DNA of 22,748 bases from Temnopleurus reevesii (GCA_036244855.1 BQKZ01005368.1:13335-36082), one strand, 5' to 3'; shown: positions 1 to 8,691, counted from the first letter of the stretch. The notes: generated from the letters alone by a model not told the origin. Made by a program: numbers and translations.

Positions 1-113
1 TCGATAGGGAGCCGGGGCCACCGGGAGGCTATCGGCAAGGAGACCGCTGACAACGGTCTACTTTCAAAGTTGATTCAGATCAAAATCAAGACTAAGTGTT
101 GCAAAATATTTAC

Positions 114-166
114 CTCTTGCATTGCGCAGCATCATCGTTCGTCAATTGGACGGCTTCATCCGACAT
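114..166 (-). CDS. LCMT1: LCMT1-like first coding exon (partial gene)
   Basis: Read on the minus strand, ATG at 166-164 opens 17 codons, MSDEAVQLTNDDAAQCK, and then AG directly before a GTAAAT donor (113 downward), so the exon ends in phase 2. The peptide resembles the N-terminal exon of leucine carboxyl methyltransferase 1, where an acidic stretch precedes an A-x-x-CKR motif at the first exon junction; the split codon AG-N would give Arg or Ser, and Arg fits CKR. LCMT1 uses S-adenosylmethionine to methylate the C-terminal leucine of the PP2A catalytic subunit in the cytosol, which controls PP2A holoenzyme assembly. The methyltransferase domain is not in the window. The start context (A at -3) is good. 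What is seen: ATG, frame and donor. Inferred: family, from a short match recalled from the human protein. The remaining exons should lie left of base 1. Confidence 0.65.
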
Positions 167-310
167 CTTAACTTGTTCGGTATGCTTTAATAACGATAAA
201 TTGGGGTGGCTTCGAATCTCTCTCACGATAACACAATCGAGAAATCAACAATTTATCGAAAAGCTGTTTGGCGCCCTCTGTCGATCATCATGCATAATGT
301 CCAGTTGATA
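167..310 (-). promoter_or_regulatory. Probable 5' UTR and promoter-proximal region of the LCMT1-like gene
   Basis: This stretch lies directly upstream of the minus-strand ATG at 166. It is less AT-rich than the sequence beyond 310 and contains the GCGCC-type block at 270-280. No TATA box or other core element is clear, and no transcription start can be placed. It is assigned by position only. Confidence 0.3.
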
Positions 311-463
311 ATACATGTATTGTCAGAATTACTAGATGTCCAAAATAGTTATCATACTTTGATCTTCAAATAGATTTTATATGTTTTTTTAAGTTATGGA
401 ATATATTCCATAGATGCTACGGTGTATGAAAGCTCATTGCAGCCGTTTTCCAGTTTAAAAATA

Positions 464-647
464 CAGTGGAAACTCAGTCTAAAGAGATGATATAACAAAA
501 TATCTGCTATAAAGAGGCACAAAATCTGGTCCAAGGTCTTTATAGCTTATTGTTTTTTTTTTAACTCTGCTTTAAGGAGCATGGATTACTGCTGTAACAA
601 GATATTTTTGGTGGTCCCAACCACCTCGTTATACTGAGTTTCCATTG
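464..647. mobile_element. Tc1/mariner-type MITE, copy 1
   Basis: The element is a 184 bp non-coding unit with terminal inverted repeats: CAGTGGAAACTCAGT on the left and ACTGAGTTTCCATTG on the right. TA dinucleotides lie at 462-463 and 648-649, as expected of TA target-site duplication by Tc1/mariner transposases. The interior carries repeated palindromic pieces (TATAACAA, GGTCC). It encodes no transposase, so it would be non-autonomous. The copy at 3125-3289 shares both ends and the interior GGTATTTTTGATGGTCCC-like block, which confirms a dispersed family. Confidence 0.75.
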
Positions 648-649
648 TA

Positions 650-1900
650 TTGCTTTCAGTAGACCCCAAGTGGAAAGTGGCAAAGTAAACAATTTCTTAA
701 TGTATTCTATTGAATTACGCTTCGAAATGGCCCAAAATTGTGGAAGAGGGGGGGGGGGGGGCATTAGCCTATATGTTCCACCCCCCACCTTTGGGCTAAA
801 GGGACATCAAAACAATCAGGTAAGAAAAACGGAGAATTATCCAGTTTCAATATTTTCAATATGGAATCCTTAATCTCTACTTCTTCACTTTCATTCTTCA
901 TGAAGTTCATCTCCATTTCATTCACATCCATCTAAATACACATAAACCCACATGCACACACACACACAAACACACAAATGTACAAACAAATACACATAAC
1001 ACACATATACACCCCTGGGCAATTTTTCGGCAAGATAAAAAAACTTGCACAGAAAAATGCACTGGAATTAATAGTGTTTCTGGTATGTCTTTGTGCATTG
1101 CAGTTAAATGTTTCTTTTGTCAGAACCACAAAATGTTAATCCCAATGAATAAAGGAGATTCTTCCAAGGAGACAGGTGCATTCCATAACGTTGCCCTGCT
1201 AGTAACTTTATGCTGATTTATTTGTTAGTTGTTTTTTTTTATCCCCCATTAACCAAAAAATAACTGGAAGAAGGCGGAGTCCAATTTAAAGTTGGAAGGT
1301 ATGCAGTAGCAAGACTCCTATGGGCAGTTTTGTCTTGTTATACATGTAATATGTTTTTCTTTTTTTTTTTTCTTTTTTCTTTTTTTAAATTTTTTTACTG
1401 TGATCTAGCTGGTCGTAAGATCTGGAGAATAACAATACAAAACACAAAATCTATAAGGATCGGTATACATGTATTTCACAACAATGTACAATGCATACAG
1501 TTTAAGATCTCAAGTTGGACTGTGATTCCCTACAAATATTGCAGTTAATACAGATGAAGTGCTGGAGAGTATTTGATATTGATTTTATGAGTAAATGCGA
1601 TTTCATAGAGTTGTATAAAAAATAGTTTTTCAGGTACAAAAGTCCTAAAGCTAATCGCAATTACTTTAGCTCTTTCATTCCAACAAGAAAATAGGCTGAA
1701 TAAAAAATAATTATTACGTGTGCATGATCACGAACAAGAAAATGATTACACAAAATCAGACTAACTAAAAAATAAAATAGTACAAAAGTAACTGAGCCTA
1801 CTCATCAAACCGTTGAAGCCATGCAAATACATACATGTATTATTCTAATACATGCACCTTTGATTTAAATACCCTAAGGGCAAATTTTTACATTACTGAG
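650..1900. other. Intergenic stretch without a supported gene
   Basis: No exon with both a plausible splice site and protein similarity was seen on either strand. It contains a run of 14 G at 748-761 closely followed by a C run, a CA-rich microsatellite (955-1010) and T-rich tracts (1337-1395). All open frames are short, low-complexity or overlap these tracts. Confidence 0.6.
955..1010. repeat. CA-rich microsatellite, interrupted
   Basis: Repeated CACA units are interrupted by AAAC, AAAT and ATAC steps. The tract has simple-sequence character and no coding meaning. Confidence 0.8.
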
Positions 1901-1907
1901 CACGGTA

Positions 1908-2197
1908 TGTTTCATAAAGCTACACATGACAGTTTGCATGATTTGTGAAACTTTCCTGCACTCGGTAATAACCCAAGTCTGTTGACGTTGGGTCAAGCCC
2001 CAGTCACATAGAAGCCCCAACTAAACATCATTCGACACGACCCTTTGTTCAGAGGCAATTCACTTTTATCTGAACAAAGAATGGCACTGAATCCTGTTCA
2101 GTCTGTGTTTCTATGTGACAGGGGCTTTAGACTCTGAGAAAGGGTTACAAGTCTTGTGTAGAATTGTGGGTAACCCTACAAACAGCTTTATGAAACA
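1908..2197. repeat. Nested foldback (palindromic) element
   Basis: Three concentric inverted-repeat arms are visible. The outer arms, TGTTTCATAAAGCT (1908-1921) and AGCTTTATGAAACA (2184-2197), are perfect. The middle arms, 1995-2013 and 2109-2127, are 19 bp with one mismatch. The inner arms, CTTTGTTCAGA (2043-2053) and TCTGAACAAAG (2069-2079), are perfect. The arrangement fits a foldback-type MITE of about 290 bp or more. No coding capacity and no clear target-site duplication was seen. Confidence 0.7.
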
Positions 2198-2236
2198 CAA
2201 CCCAGATGCTGGGAAAATAAAAATATAAAAGCCGAT

Positions 2237-2256
2237 CATTATTATTATTATTATTA
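2237..2256. repeat. (ATT)n microsatellite
   Basis: About six uninterrupted ATT units. In this genome such arrays can mark SINE tails (compare 9323-9345), but no SINE body was recognised next to this one. Confidence 0.8.
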
Positions 2257-2880
2257 CAATAAATCTCCAAGGCCATCTTGAACCATATTATGAAGTGCCA
2301 GTGAGATTATCATCCGAAGCTTGACCTTCTATAGCTTTGGGTTATGCCCTATACATTTATACTGGTTTACAACAGACTATAAAATGTTCATAGAATAGAA
2401 AAAAATTGTAAAAAAATTATTGAAAACATTAAATAATTATTATCTGCCAGACAATGTACAAGAAAAATGTGTCATTCCAGAGTAATGAATAAATAATCGT
2501 CACAAAAATCAGCAATTGCCTTTGCTAAACAAACTTGCCAGACAGTAACTTTCACTTGCATCTGGCAATCAGGCAAGTGCTTTATGTAGCAGTCTGATTG
2601 GTAACCATGCGAAAGTCAGCCCTTCTTGTGATAAATCATAGCATTGCAGTGGGACCATGAAATTAAAATAAAATATTATGCTTTCCTATCCAGCTTTTCA
2701 TATTACAATGTTTTAAATTGTTGCAATAAGAGCAGTCAATCTTGCCTAAGTCAAATTTGATAGGACTGATGAAATAGCTACACTGTATGAGCTGGAGAAA
2801 AATTGACCAAACAAGAATAAAAACAATAAAATATAGAAAGTATAAATAAGTCTTGAGAATACCTTAAACTAATAGGCAGA
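2257..2880. other. Intergenic stretch, nothing recognised
   Basis: AT-rich sequence with no supported exon. Locally there are inverted words around 2536-2575 (TTGCCAGACAG and CTGGCAATCAGGCAAG) and no other structure. Confidence 0.5.
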
Positions 2881-2882
2881 TA

Positions 2883-3057
2883 CAGTCAAACCTAATTATA
2901 AAGAGCACTGATAAAACGAGCTCTCGTTATAACAAGGTAATTTTCCTGGTCCCATCTCTTTGTATTTAATTGTATTTTGACCCTGATAAAACAAGGTTTC
3001 AATATAAAGAGGTAATTCCTCTGGTCCCAACGACGTCGTTATAACAAGGTTAGACTG
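2883..3057. mobile_element. Tc1/mariner-type MITE, diverged relative
   Basis: The element is 175 bp, bounded by TA at 2881-2882 and 3058-3059. Its ends are CAGTCAAACCT and AGGTTAGACTG, imperfect inverted repeats. The interior shows CGTTATAACAAGGT on both sides and two GGTCCCA blocks like those of the elements at 464-647 and 3125-3289, so it is a related non-autonomous element with different termini. It lies 65 bp from its neighbour. Confidence 0.7.
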
Positions 3058-3124
3058 TATTTTATTTTAAGGTTCACTGTTGGTCTCAAGGATGTCACAA
3101 TTCTGCATTCTCACTATACATGTA

Positions 3125-3289
3125 CAGTGGAAACTCGAGATAAAGAGCTCTGATAACAAAATTCCTGATATAAAAAGGGAAAGAGGTAAAACTCTGGTTT
3201 CAGCTCTTTACAATTTATTGTTTTATAACCCTGCTATAACAAGGTATTTTTGATGGTCCCCAAAACCTCATTATACCGAGTTTCCACTG
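3125..3289. mobile_element. Tc1/mariner-type MITE, copy 2, overlapping the ZNF stop codon
   Basis: The element is 165 bp with ends CAGTGGAAACTCG and CGAGTTTCCACTG (a perfect 13 bp inverted repeat) and flanking TA at 3123-3124 and 3290-3291. Its right terminal repeat is read on the minus strand as the last codons and TAA stop of the zinc-finger frame (3271-3289). It also contains a minus-strand AATAAA (TTTATT at 3214-3219 on the plus strand), which could serve as a poly(A) signal shortly after that stop. Confidence 0.8.
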
Positions 3290-5217
3290 TACTTAGTGTG
3301 AGATTTCATGTGAATCTTAAGGGTACTTGGGAAATTAAATCTTTTACTGCATACCATACAGGCATGAGGTTTAACACCAGTGTGAACCCTAAGATGACTT
3401 TTCAACTTTTCTTCTGTCTTGAGCTTCTTGTCACACAGAAAACATTCAAATAAACCTTCCTCCCTTCTATTTTCCTCCCCTTCTTTCACAGGAATAGTAG
3501 ATGATTGCGAATGCACAACCTCAGGCCAGTCTTCCTGTATAATTTTCGGCAATGAATTGCTCAATGTTTGATCACTTTCACAAAGGAGTGATGGTGCAGA
3601 AGCATTTTGGACAGTGATTTCTGACGCAAATTCTGGCATCGGTTCAGAAGATGGTTCAGTTTTTATGTACATGGAGAGGAGTGGTGACAACTGCCATTCT
3701 TCCTTGGTCGCTTCTTCCACTAGTACTGGTATCGGTTCTTTAGACGAATCATTGTTCTCCAAGTGAACAGATGGAGAATTAATTTCTTGGTCGATCATGT
3801 CCTCTACAAGTTCTAGCATAGGTATGCGTAATGTTGGCATGCCTATTTGCGGAGCTTTTGACGATAGATGCTCAACCTTCTGATGGTGTCGTAAGCTGGC
3901 CTTGAACTTGAATCTCTTACTACATACTGAGCACATATGTGGATGGGAAGATACATGGTCTTCGAATCTTGAGAGAGTTTTCTTACATATCTTCTTAATC
4001 CTATGCTGGTCAAATTTCCCCTTGCTATGAAATTCTTTCATGCAAATTTCACATTTGAAGGGGGAGCTTCCTTCAGGAATTTCCACTGTAGGTGTGCTGA
4101 GTTTTCTATGTTGTTTTTTAGGGCCTGGTTTCCTCCTGAAAGATTGAATGCATCTCGCCTTATGCCATTTACACCCAACTTCGCTTGAAAATCCTCCGAG
4201 GCACTGACTGCATTTAAAGGGAAAGTCCATATTGTGAACTTTTAATCTGTGTCTAAAATAGTCTCTTTTGTCAGAGAATCTATGCCCACATATCGAGCAT
4301 TGAAACTTCTGCTGGTTAAGGTGGATGTTCATGTGCCTGCTGCAACTTCTTGCTGTTGAAAATTGTTTCTGGCAAACAGGACATGTCTCAAGAACCCCTT
4401 CCTGCATTTTCTTCCCCAGTGCTTCGCATTTATGCCGATTGATATCATAAGGTGAAGAAAATCGGTCATTGCACAAGGCACAACTAAGGTCTCTTCCAGA
4501 CGACTTACCATCATTGCTTTTCAAAGTTTTTGGTGAGTTTTTACCTGTATGTCTTTCATAACGATTTGCTGGCCGCTTTTGCACTTCTTTTTTATGCGTA
4601 TTGGCATTGTGTTTGCGCTGCATATGTTTGTTCAACTTGGTATTGTGTGCAAAATTCTCTCCACATTTTTCACATTCATATTTGGCTGGACATATTTCAC
4701 TCTGATTTATTGCAAGAAATTCATCTCTATTAGCGCTACGTTGTTTATCACTGGGATGACTTTTCTTGTGTTGAATAACAGAGTGCTCTTTGCAGTGATG
4801 TATCTTTTTGTGTTGATCCAAGAGGCTCTGAGTGTAAAATCTCATGGGGCAACGATCACATTTGAAAGGAAGATCTCTCTCATGTTGTTTTTCATGTCTT
4901 TTCAATTGTATACTGTATGAGAACTGTACCCCACATATTCTGCATTGATGCCTACCCTCTCCCAGATGTAGGCGCATATGATCCTTAAAAACATGAATAT
5001 CGAAGAACTTCTTGTCACAAACAGGACACATAGGGTCACTCCTGTCCAGGACATTCCTATCAAGTTTATCACAACAATGATGATTGAGATCGTGTCGGAT
5101 CAGAAATTTTTCGCCACACAGGGCGCAGGCTAGTAAAGCGGACTCCTCTGTAACAGGCTTCGTACCTTTCCCTACACTTTGACAAAGGGTATCATCATGG
5201 TCATCACAACATGAACT
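3271..5217 (-). CDS. Multi-C2H2 zinc-finger protein, intact 3' coding stretch
   Basis: This minus-strand stretch is open for 648 codons to TAA at 3273-3271. The first Met is at 5031, giving 586 residues, but an upstream finger (CALC...HHCC at 5127-5071) shows that coding once began further upstream. In the 586-residue numbering, fingers lie near 2-22, 30-50, 58-78, 120-141, 184-202 (C2HC, short H-x-C), 217-237, 245-266, 274-294, 327-349, 367-388, 530-550 and 558-578. A basic RKPGPKK patch lies near 300. An acidic, Ser/Pro-rich region (about 398-528) contains IKTE at 456-459, which fits a SUMO acceptor consensus. Only the last finger pair has a classic TG-x-KP linker. The family usually binds DNA or RNA in the nucleus; no target can be inferred and no orthologue was recognised. 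Because of the upstream stops, it may be a 5'-degraded gene, or it may be spliced from another first exon. Confidence 0.75.
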   Translation of the reverse strand, partial: SSCCDDHDDTLCQSVGKGTKPVTEESALLACALCGEKFLIRHDLNHHCCDKLDRNVLDRSDPMCPVCDKKFFDIHVFKDHMRLHLGEGRHQCRICGVQFSYSIQLKRHEKQHERDLPFKCDRCPMRFYTQSLLDQHKKIHHCKEHSVIQHKKSHPSDKQRSANRDEFLAINQSEICPAKYECEKCGENFAHNTKLNKHMQRKHNANTHKKEVQKRPANRYERHTGKNSPKTLKSNDGKSSGRDLSCALCNDRFSSPYDINRHKCEALGKKMQEGVLETCPVCQKQFSTARSCSRHMNIHLNQQKFQCSICGHRFSDKRDYFRHRLKVHNMDFPFKCSQCLGGFSSEVGCKWHKARCIQSFRRKPGPKKQHRKLSTPTVEIPEGSSPFKCEICMKEFHSKGKFDQHRIKKICKKTLSRFEDHVSSHPHMCSVCSKRFKFKASLRHHQKVEHLSSKAPQIGMPTLRIPMLELVEDMIDQEINSPSVHLENNDSSKEPIPVLVEEATKEEWQLSPLLSMYIKTEPSSEPMPEFASEITVQNASAPSLLCESDQTLSNSLPKIIQEDWPEVVHSQSSTIPVKEGEENRREEGLFECFLCDKKLKTEEKLKSHLRVHTGVKPHACMVCSKRFNFPSTLKIHMKSHTKYSGNSV

Positions 5218-6141
5218 CTATTTATGTTCCACTTCTCCCTTAGACCCATGAGCTACATGTACATGCATCAACAAGCTGATATTGTGGCGAAAACCCTTTC
5301 CACATTCCGCACAACTAAATGTAATTCTGCCTCTTTTTTGCATCACTCTGTGAGATTCTTTTCTTGGGCTGACATTTTTACTGTTGTCATGTACTTCCAC
5401 ATGTTGCTCTAAACCACTCTCTGACTTGAATACCTGTGGGCATAACAAACATCCAAAAGGATGATCATCCTAGTGAATGTTCACATGTTTTTTCAACTCT
5501 CTCAACTCAGAAAATCGATCTCCACACGACAGACACTGATGCTTCTCCTGTCCAAGATGAATGTTCAAGTGTTTCTGCCAACCCCTCTTAGAATAGTAAT
5601 TCCTTTGACAAACAGGACATGTGAGATCAGTGTCTTCCTTTAACTTCTCATCAAGTGCATCACATCGATGGCGGTTGAGGTAGTATGTGGAAGTATATTG
5701 GGCTCCGCACAAAGCACATCCAAGTGCAGATTTTTCAGTGTCGATAGGTGCTGAATCTACAAGACATTGAAGAGAACCATCATTATCTTTGCAAACTGAA
5801 GTCTGGTTTTGCCTCTCTTCTTTGTTACTTTCATCAATTGAGTTAACACTACCTAAATGTACCTGGCTCAACGATTCATCCTTTTACTGACAAACTTTGT
5901 GTTCTGTCCTTACATGGCTGAGCAGATCAATATCCACTGAAAGATTCTCTCTCCATTTTGCAAAATAATGCTGGAGTTCATCCAGAGCACCTTCATGCGT
6001 GTCGATATCTTGAGATCCATTTTCAGAGCTGACATCCTTATTGCATGCACTTGCTTCCAACTGTTGCTCTACATTTCTTCCAGACATTTCTTGACACTTG
6101 CCAACACCGTTTCCAGGAGTGCCAAATCTACATGTAATGCC
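5218..6141 (-). pseudogene. Upstream zinc-finger coding stretch broken by three in-frame stops
   Basis: This continues the reading frame of the 3271-5217 stretch without any frameshift but has TAG at 5220-5218, TAG at 5472-5470 and TAA at 5886-5884; a TGA lies at 6144-6142. Between the stops the frame still encodes good fingers: CALC...HRC (from 5718), CPVC...HLNIH, CLSC...HVNIH, CLLC...HVEVH and CAEC...HVHVAH (to 5248). The TAG at 5470 sits where sister modules have Glu or Asn just after H-x3-H, so it looks like a point mutation in a finger linker. Upstream of 5718 the translation is a Ser/Asp/Glu-rich leader without complete fingers. The sequence around the two TAGs is purine-rich on the coding strand, so it is not a convincing splice acceptor. 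Alternatives are a sequencing-specific allele or stop readthrough. Confidence 0.65.
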
Positions 6142-6320
6142 TCACATCGATGGAGTTTAAGGTCATGCTGGAGCCTTGCAAAAGGAACTGTCGGTTATGC
6201 GGGTTGTATTGTGCAATTTTCTATGTGATCCCTCGTTATTAATGGAGCCTTGCAGAAGGAACATTGCTATATATGTCGGTTATGCTGGTTGTATTGTGCA
6301 CTTTTCTATGTGAACCCTCA
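6140..6320 (-). repeat. Tandem relic finger units upstream of the ZNF frame
   Basis: Two imperfect units of about 74 bp share the plus-strand blocks GGAGCCTTGCA, GTCGGTTATGC and TTTTCTATGTGA. A third, partial unit runs into a relic translation HDLKLHRCEAL (about 6170-6138), which matches the start of each ZNF module (compare NRHRCDAL, NRHKCEAL). One unit reads CSFCKA...HIENC, a C2HC-like finger. The frames are inconsistent between units, so this is decayed finger-coding DNA. Confidence 0.5.
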
Positions 6321-6405
6321 TTAAATGCTTGTCTCTGAAGCTGATGGAACATCTAGAATGCAAGTACCAGTGGAAATCAGAATGAGCTCTCTGAAGTCTG
6401 AAATT
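6280..6405 (-). CDS. Possible upstream ZNF exon behind a strong splice acceptor
   Basis: On the minus strand, a pyrimidine-rich CAATTTTCTTTGCAG (AG at 6407-6406) precedes a 41-codon open frame ending in TAA at 6282-6280. The translation contains SISFRDKHLMRVHIEKC, which resembles the second half of a C2H2/C2HC finger, while the first Cys pair is incomplete. It is the best acceptor seen upstream of the ZNF locus and may mark the original start of its large finger exon. The early stop and the following tandem relics suggest decay. It could also be an unrelated short terminal exon. Confidence 0.35.
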   Translation of the reverse strand, partial: NFRLQRAHSDFHWYLHSRCSISFRDKHLMRVHIEKCTIQPA

Positions 6406-6419
6406 CTGCAAAGAAAATT

Positions 6420-8252
6420 GAAAATGAAAAGAAGTACAATTAAAAATAAACAGCATGAATTTAATAACTTTCCAAGTTTGATATCATTGTGCAAGTGCAC
6501 ATTATACAGAACACCATATCATGGTACCTATGGACCTCCATACAACTTTATAAAATGGTGGCATGATTGAAGTTTACTTTTAACTATTTGGCATGGCTGT
6601 GAAATAGCGATGACAGTTGCAAATATACTCCCAAATATACTAAAAAAATGTAGGCATTCTGCTTTTCTGGAAATATATTTTAGCTACATAATTGAGTGGT
6701 AAATGTGTCTGTCCTTGATGAAAAGAAAAAAAAATGTATTTCAGAAACTGAGAAAGTTCTTTTCACAAACTTAGACCTCCATGACAGCAGGTCAGAATCT
6801 AATGTTCAGTCTCAAGACAAGTCTGCACTCAGAGACGGGACGAGATCAAAACTACCTTATCCCCCTTTTTTTAATTCTTTGATTCTTAGTAATAACTGTA
6901 TCACTAAGTTCCACCAAATTCTATGAGATGTGTTCCGAACCCACCCAGTTTTAGCGGCACAAGGGCTGAGGCCAATTAAGAAAAGTGCCTACAGTCAGAC
7001 AAGACTGGACCAGAGCTCTGTGAGACCGTCCCCTGAGCTACGGGGAGAGGCCAGGCCACCACCCGGCCGTGATTCGCGCGAGTGCGGCAGCAGTGCAGCT
7101 ATTTCTTAATCAAACTCGGTTTTCTTACCATAAATCATTGCCAGGTTAATTTGTCATTTAGCATCGCAGGCCGACAATTTCCCATTGGGGTTGCATAAAA
7201 TAATAGTGACATTCCTTGATCAATAAAGATCTTTCACGAAATTCTTGACTTCCCACTGAACATGCCAGCTCTCTCACTTCCTCACGATCTCGTCTTGTTT
7301 TCATTTTCACACAAACTCGACCAACAGATATTTGGAAGAATCAAAGTTCCATGCACAGGTCGGTCCATAAAATGTCTTTTGAAGTTGAGAAGCACCGAGC
7401 CATTAATTAGCATCAAATCGATGAATTTTCTTCAGAGCACTTATTATAATAAGTTGATGTGACAGAAACGCGAGCGTGTGAAAAGGTAATACAACAGCCC
7501 CACCTGTACCCACATGCCCCCCCAACACTTTTCAACACGTTTCCTGGTGTCTATTGACTGGTGCGGTATGAAAATATTTCAGGCTATATTGAGGATATAG
7601 TTTCGAAAACAAATTAAATCACTGTCTGATTGAAACAATTGTATGTTGGCCTCGGATATGTAGGGTTTTAGTAAGATTAAAAAAGTGTATGTCCCAATGA
7701 GCGTTTCCATATCCAGCATTTGAAAATGGGAAGGGAGGCCAGGGGGAGGAGGGCTTGAGCCCCTCGTCTTGAGGAGCTGAAATAATTTTGCATCTTTTTC
7801 CTTGCGCTTTGCACCCACTCCTATAACTGTACATTTATATATATATATATTGACGAAAAAAATTATTTTTGCATTAAACGTTGAAAAAAGGGGGCCAACA
7901 ATAAGATTTAATAAACTTTGCTCGCAGAGACGTGCATGACATTATACGTGACCCATCGTTGGCAATCGGCATAAAAAGCAACTGCTGAATTGTAAAATTG
8001 AAATATACATAGATTTCTTATCTATTGTCCGATTTGCTTCAAACTTTTTTTGTCTGTTCATCTAATTTTTCTTCTGGCATATATGCAGTTTTTAAGCGAA
8101 TCATCCCCTTATCGATGATTATCCATCATGATTCTTTTCATAGATTAAAACAATATGTTTGCATTGTTTTGTTCTGTTCTTTTTTTTTACGGGGTAGGCA
8201 TCAGTGAAATAGACTTTAATATGTGGGAAGCATGCACATGCGCAGATTCTGC
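6420..8252. other. Intergenic stretch between the ZNF and CDR2-like genes
   Basis: No supported exon. A GC-richer block (6930-7100) includes, on the minus strand, a tRNA A-box-like GTAGCTCAGGGG (7041-7030) and a B-box-like GGTTCGGAAC (6941-6932) about 90 bp apart, too far for a tRNA gene but possible for a SINE relic. TATATA repeats lie near 7837-7850. The 5' end of the ZNF gene and the CDR2-like promoter may both be here but cannot be placed. Confidence 0.5.
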
Positions 8253-8280
8253 ACCCCCCCCCCCCCCCCCCCCCCCCCCC
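8253..8280. repeat. 28-base homopolymer C tract
   Basis: An uninterrupted run of 28 C, with G on the other strand, lies about 330 bp upstream of CDR2-like exon 1. Such tracts can form a G-quadruplex or i-motif in vitro. Length errors are likely here. Confidence 0.95.
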
Positions 8281-8363
8281 ACGATTCTGGGATTGCCTCT
8301 TCCCCAAAAGAAGGGACCGAAATGAAAAAGAGGCGATTAGCCCAAGGCCGAATCTTCACAGAT

Positions 8364-8389
8364 CCACTGCTGACAAACCCCAGCAGTGG
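8364..8389. repeat. Perfect 9 bp hairpin, CCACTGCTG / CAGCAGTGG
   Basis: Perfect inverted repeat arms (8364-8372 and 8381-8389) are separated by 8 bases. It lies about 220 bp upstream of the CDR2-like exon, possibly in the promoter or 5' UTR. No run of T follows, and a regulatory role is only a possibility. Confidence 0.5.
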
Positions 8390-8607
8390 AACTAATCATT
8401 TACATGTATGTTGCCCCGAGTTCACCCGTAGCACGCACACACACGTCCGGTTAAAAGTCCACGTCGCACGTCAATTCGGACACACCAGCAGCCGATGTGA
8501 CTAGCCTGTAACTAACTTTTGCAAGCAATGTGTTTAAATTCGAATCAAATCACTCAATCTTGATCTATTTATGGTCCTACACTATCCATTATCCGGATGA
8601 GAAGTTC

Positions 8608-8677
8608 ATGATGTCTTTTGGTATGGAAAATTATCAGATGATTGATGACGAAGTTCCTGATGGCTGGTACGAAAACG
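8608..8677 (+). CDS. CDR2: CDR2/CDR2L-like protein, exon 1
   Basis: The exon encodes MMSFGMENYQMIDDEVPDGWYEN and ends in phase 1 at a strong donor, G|GTAAGT (8678). Joined to the exon at 20460 it reads ...[15 protein letters not shown], which matches the N-terminal layout of vertebrate CDR2/CDR2L: an acidic leader, a W-Y pair and then DL-x-LAAELGK. The end is firm; the start is not. ATG at 8608, 8611 and 8623 are all possible, and the last has the best context (G at -3, G at +4). An in-frame ATG also occurs at 8530. CDR2 proteins are coiled-coil cytoplasmic proteins, known as paraneoplastic antigens in humans; the Drosophila relative centrocortin acts at centrosomes. The role here is inferred by homology only. 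CDR2 versus CDR2L cannot be decided, and an invertebrate gene may be pro-orthologous to both. Confidence 0.8.
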
Positions 8678-8691
8678 GTAAGTTCAATAAA

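Noticed and set aside
96..308. Plus-strand 70-residue open frame
   Set aside because: It is antisense to the LCMT1-like exon, has no family resemblance, and the minus strand gives a better start, phase and donor.
4549..4920. Plus-strand 123-residue hydrophobic open frame
   Set aside because: It is the antisense shadow of zinc-finger codons; hydrophobicity follows from complementing Lys/Glu/His-rich codons.
5470..5475. In-frame TAG codons as parts of splice acceptors (TAG followed by an exon)
   Set aside because: The preceding sequence is purine-rich and encodes conserved finger residues, so no pyrimidine tract supports an acceptor.
6930..7045. tRNA gene or SINE head on the minus strand
   Set aside because: A-box-like and B-box-like words are about 90 bases apart and no cloverleaf can be drawn; at most a relic.
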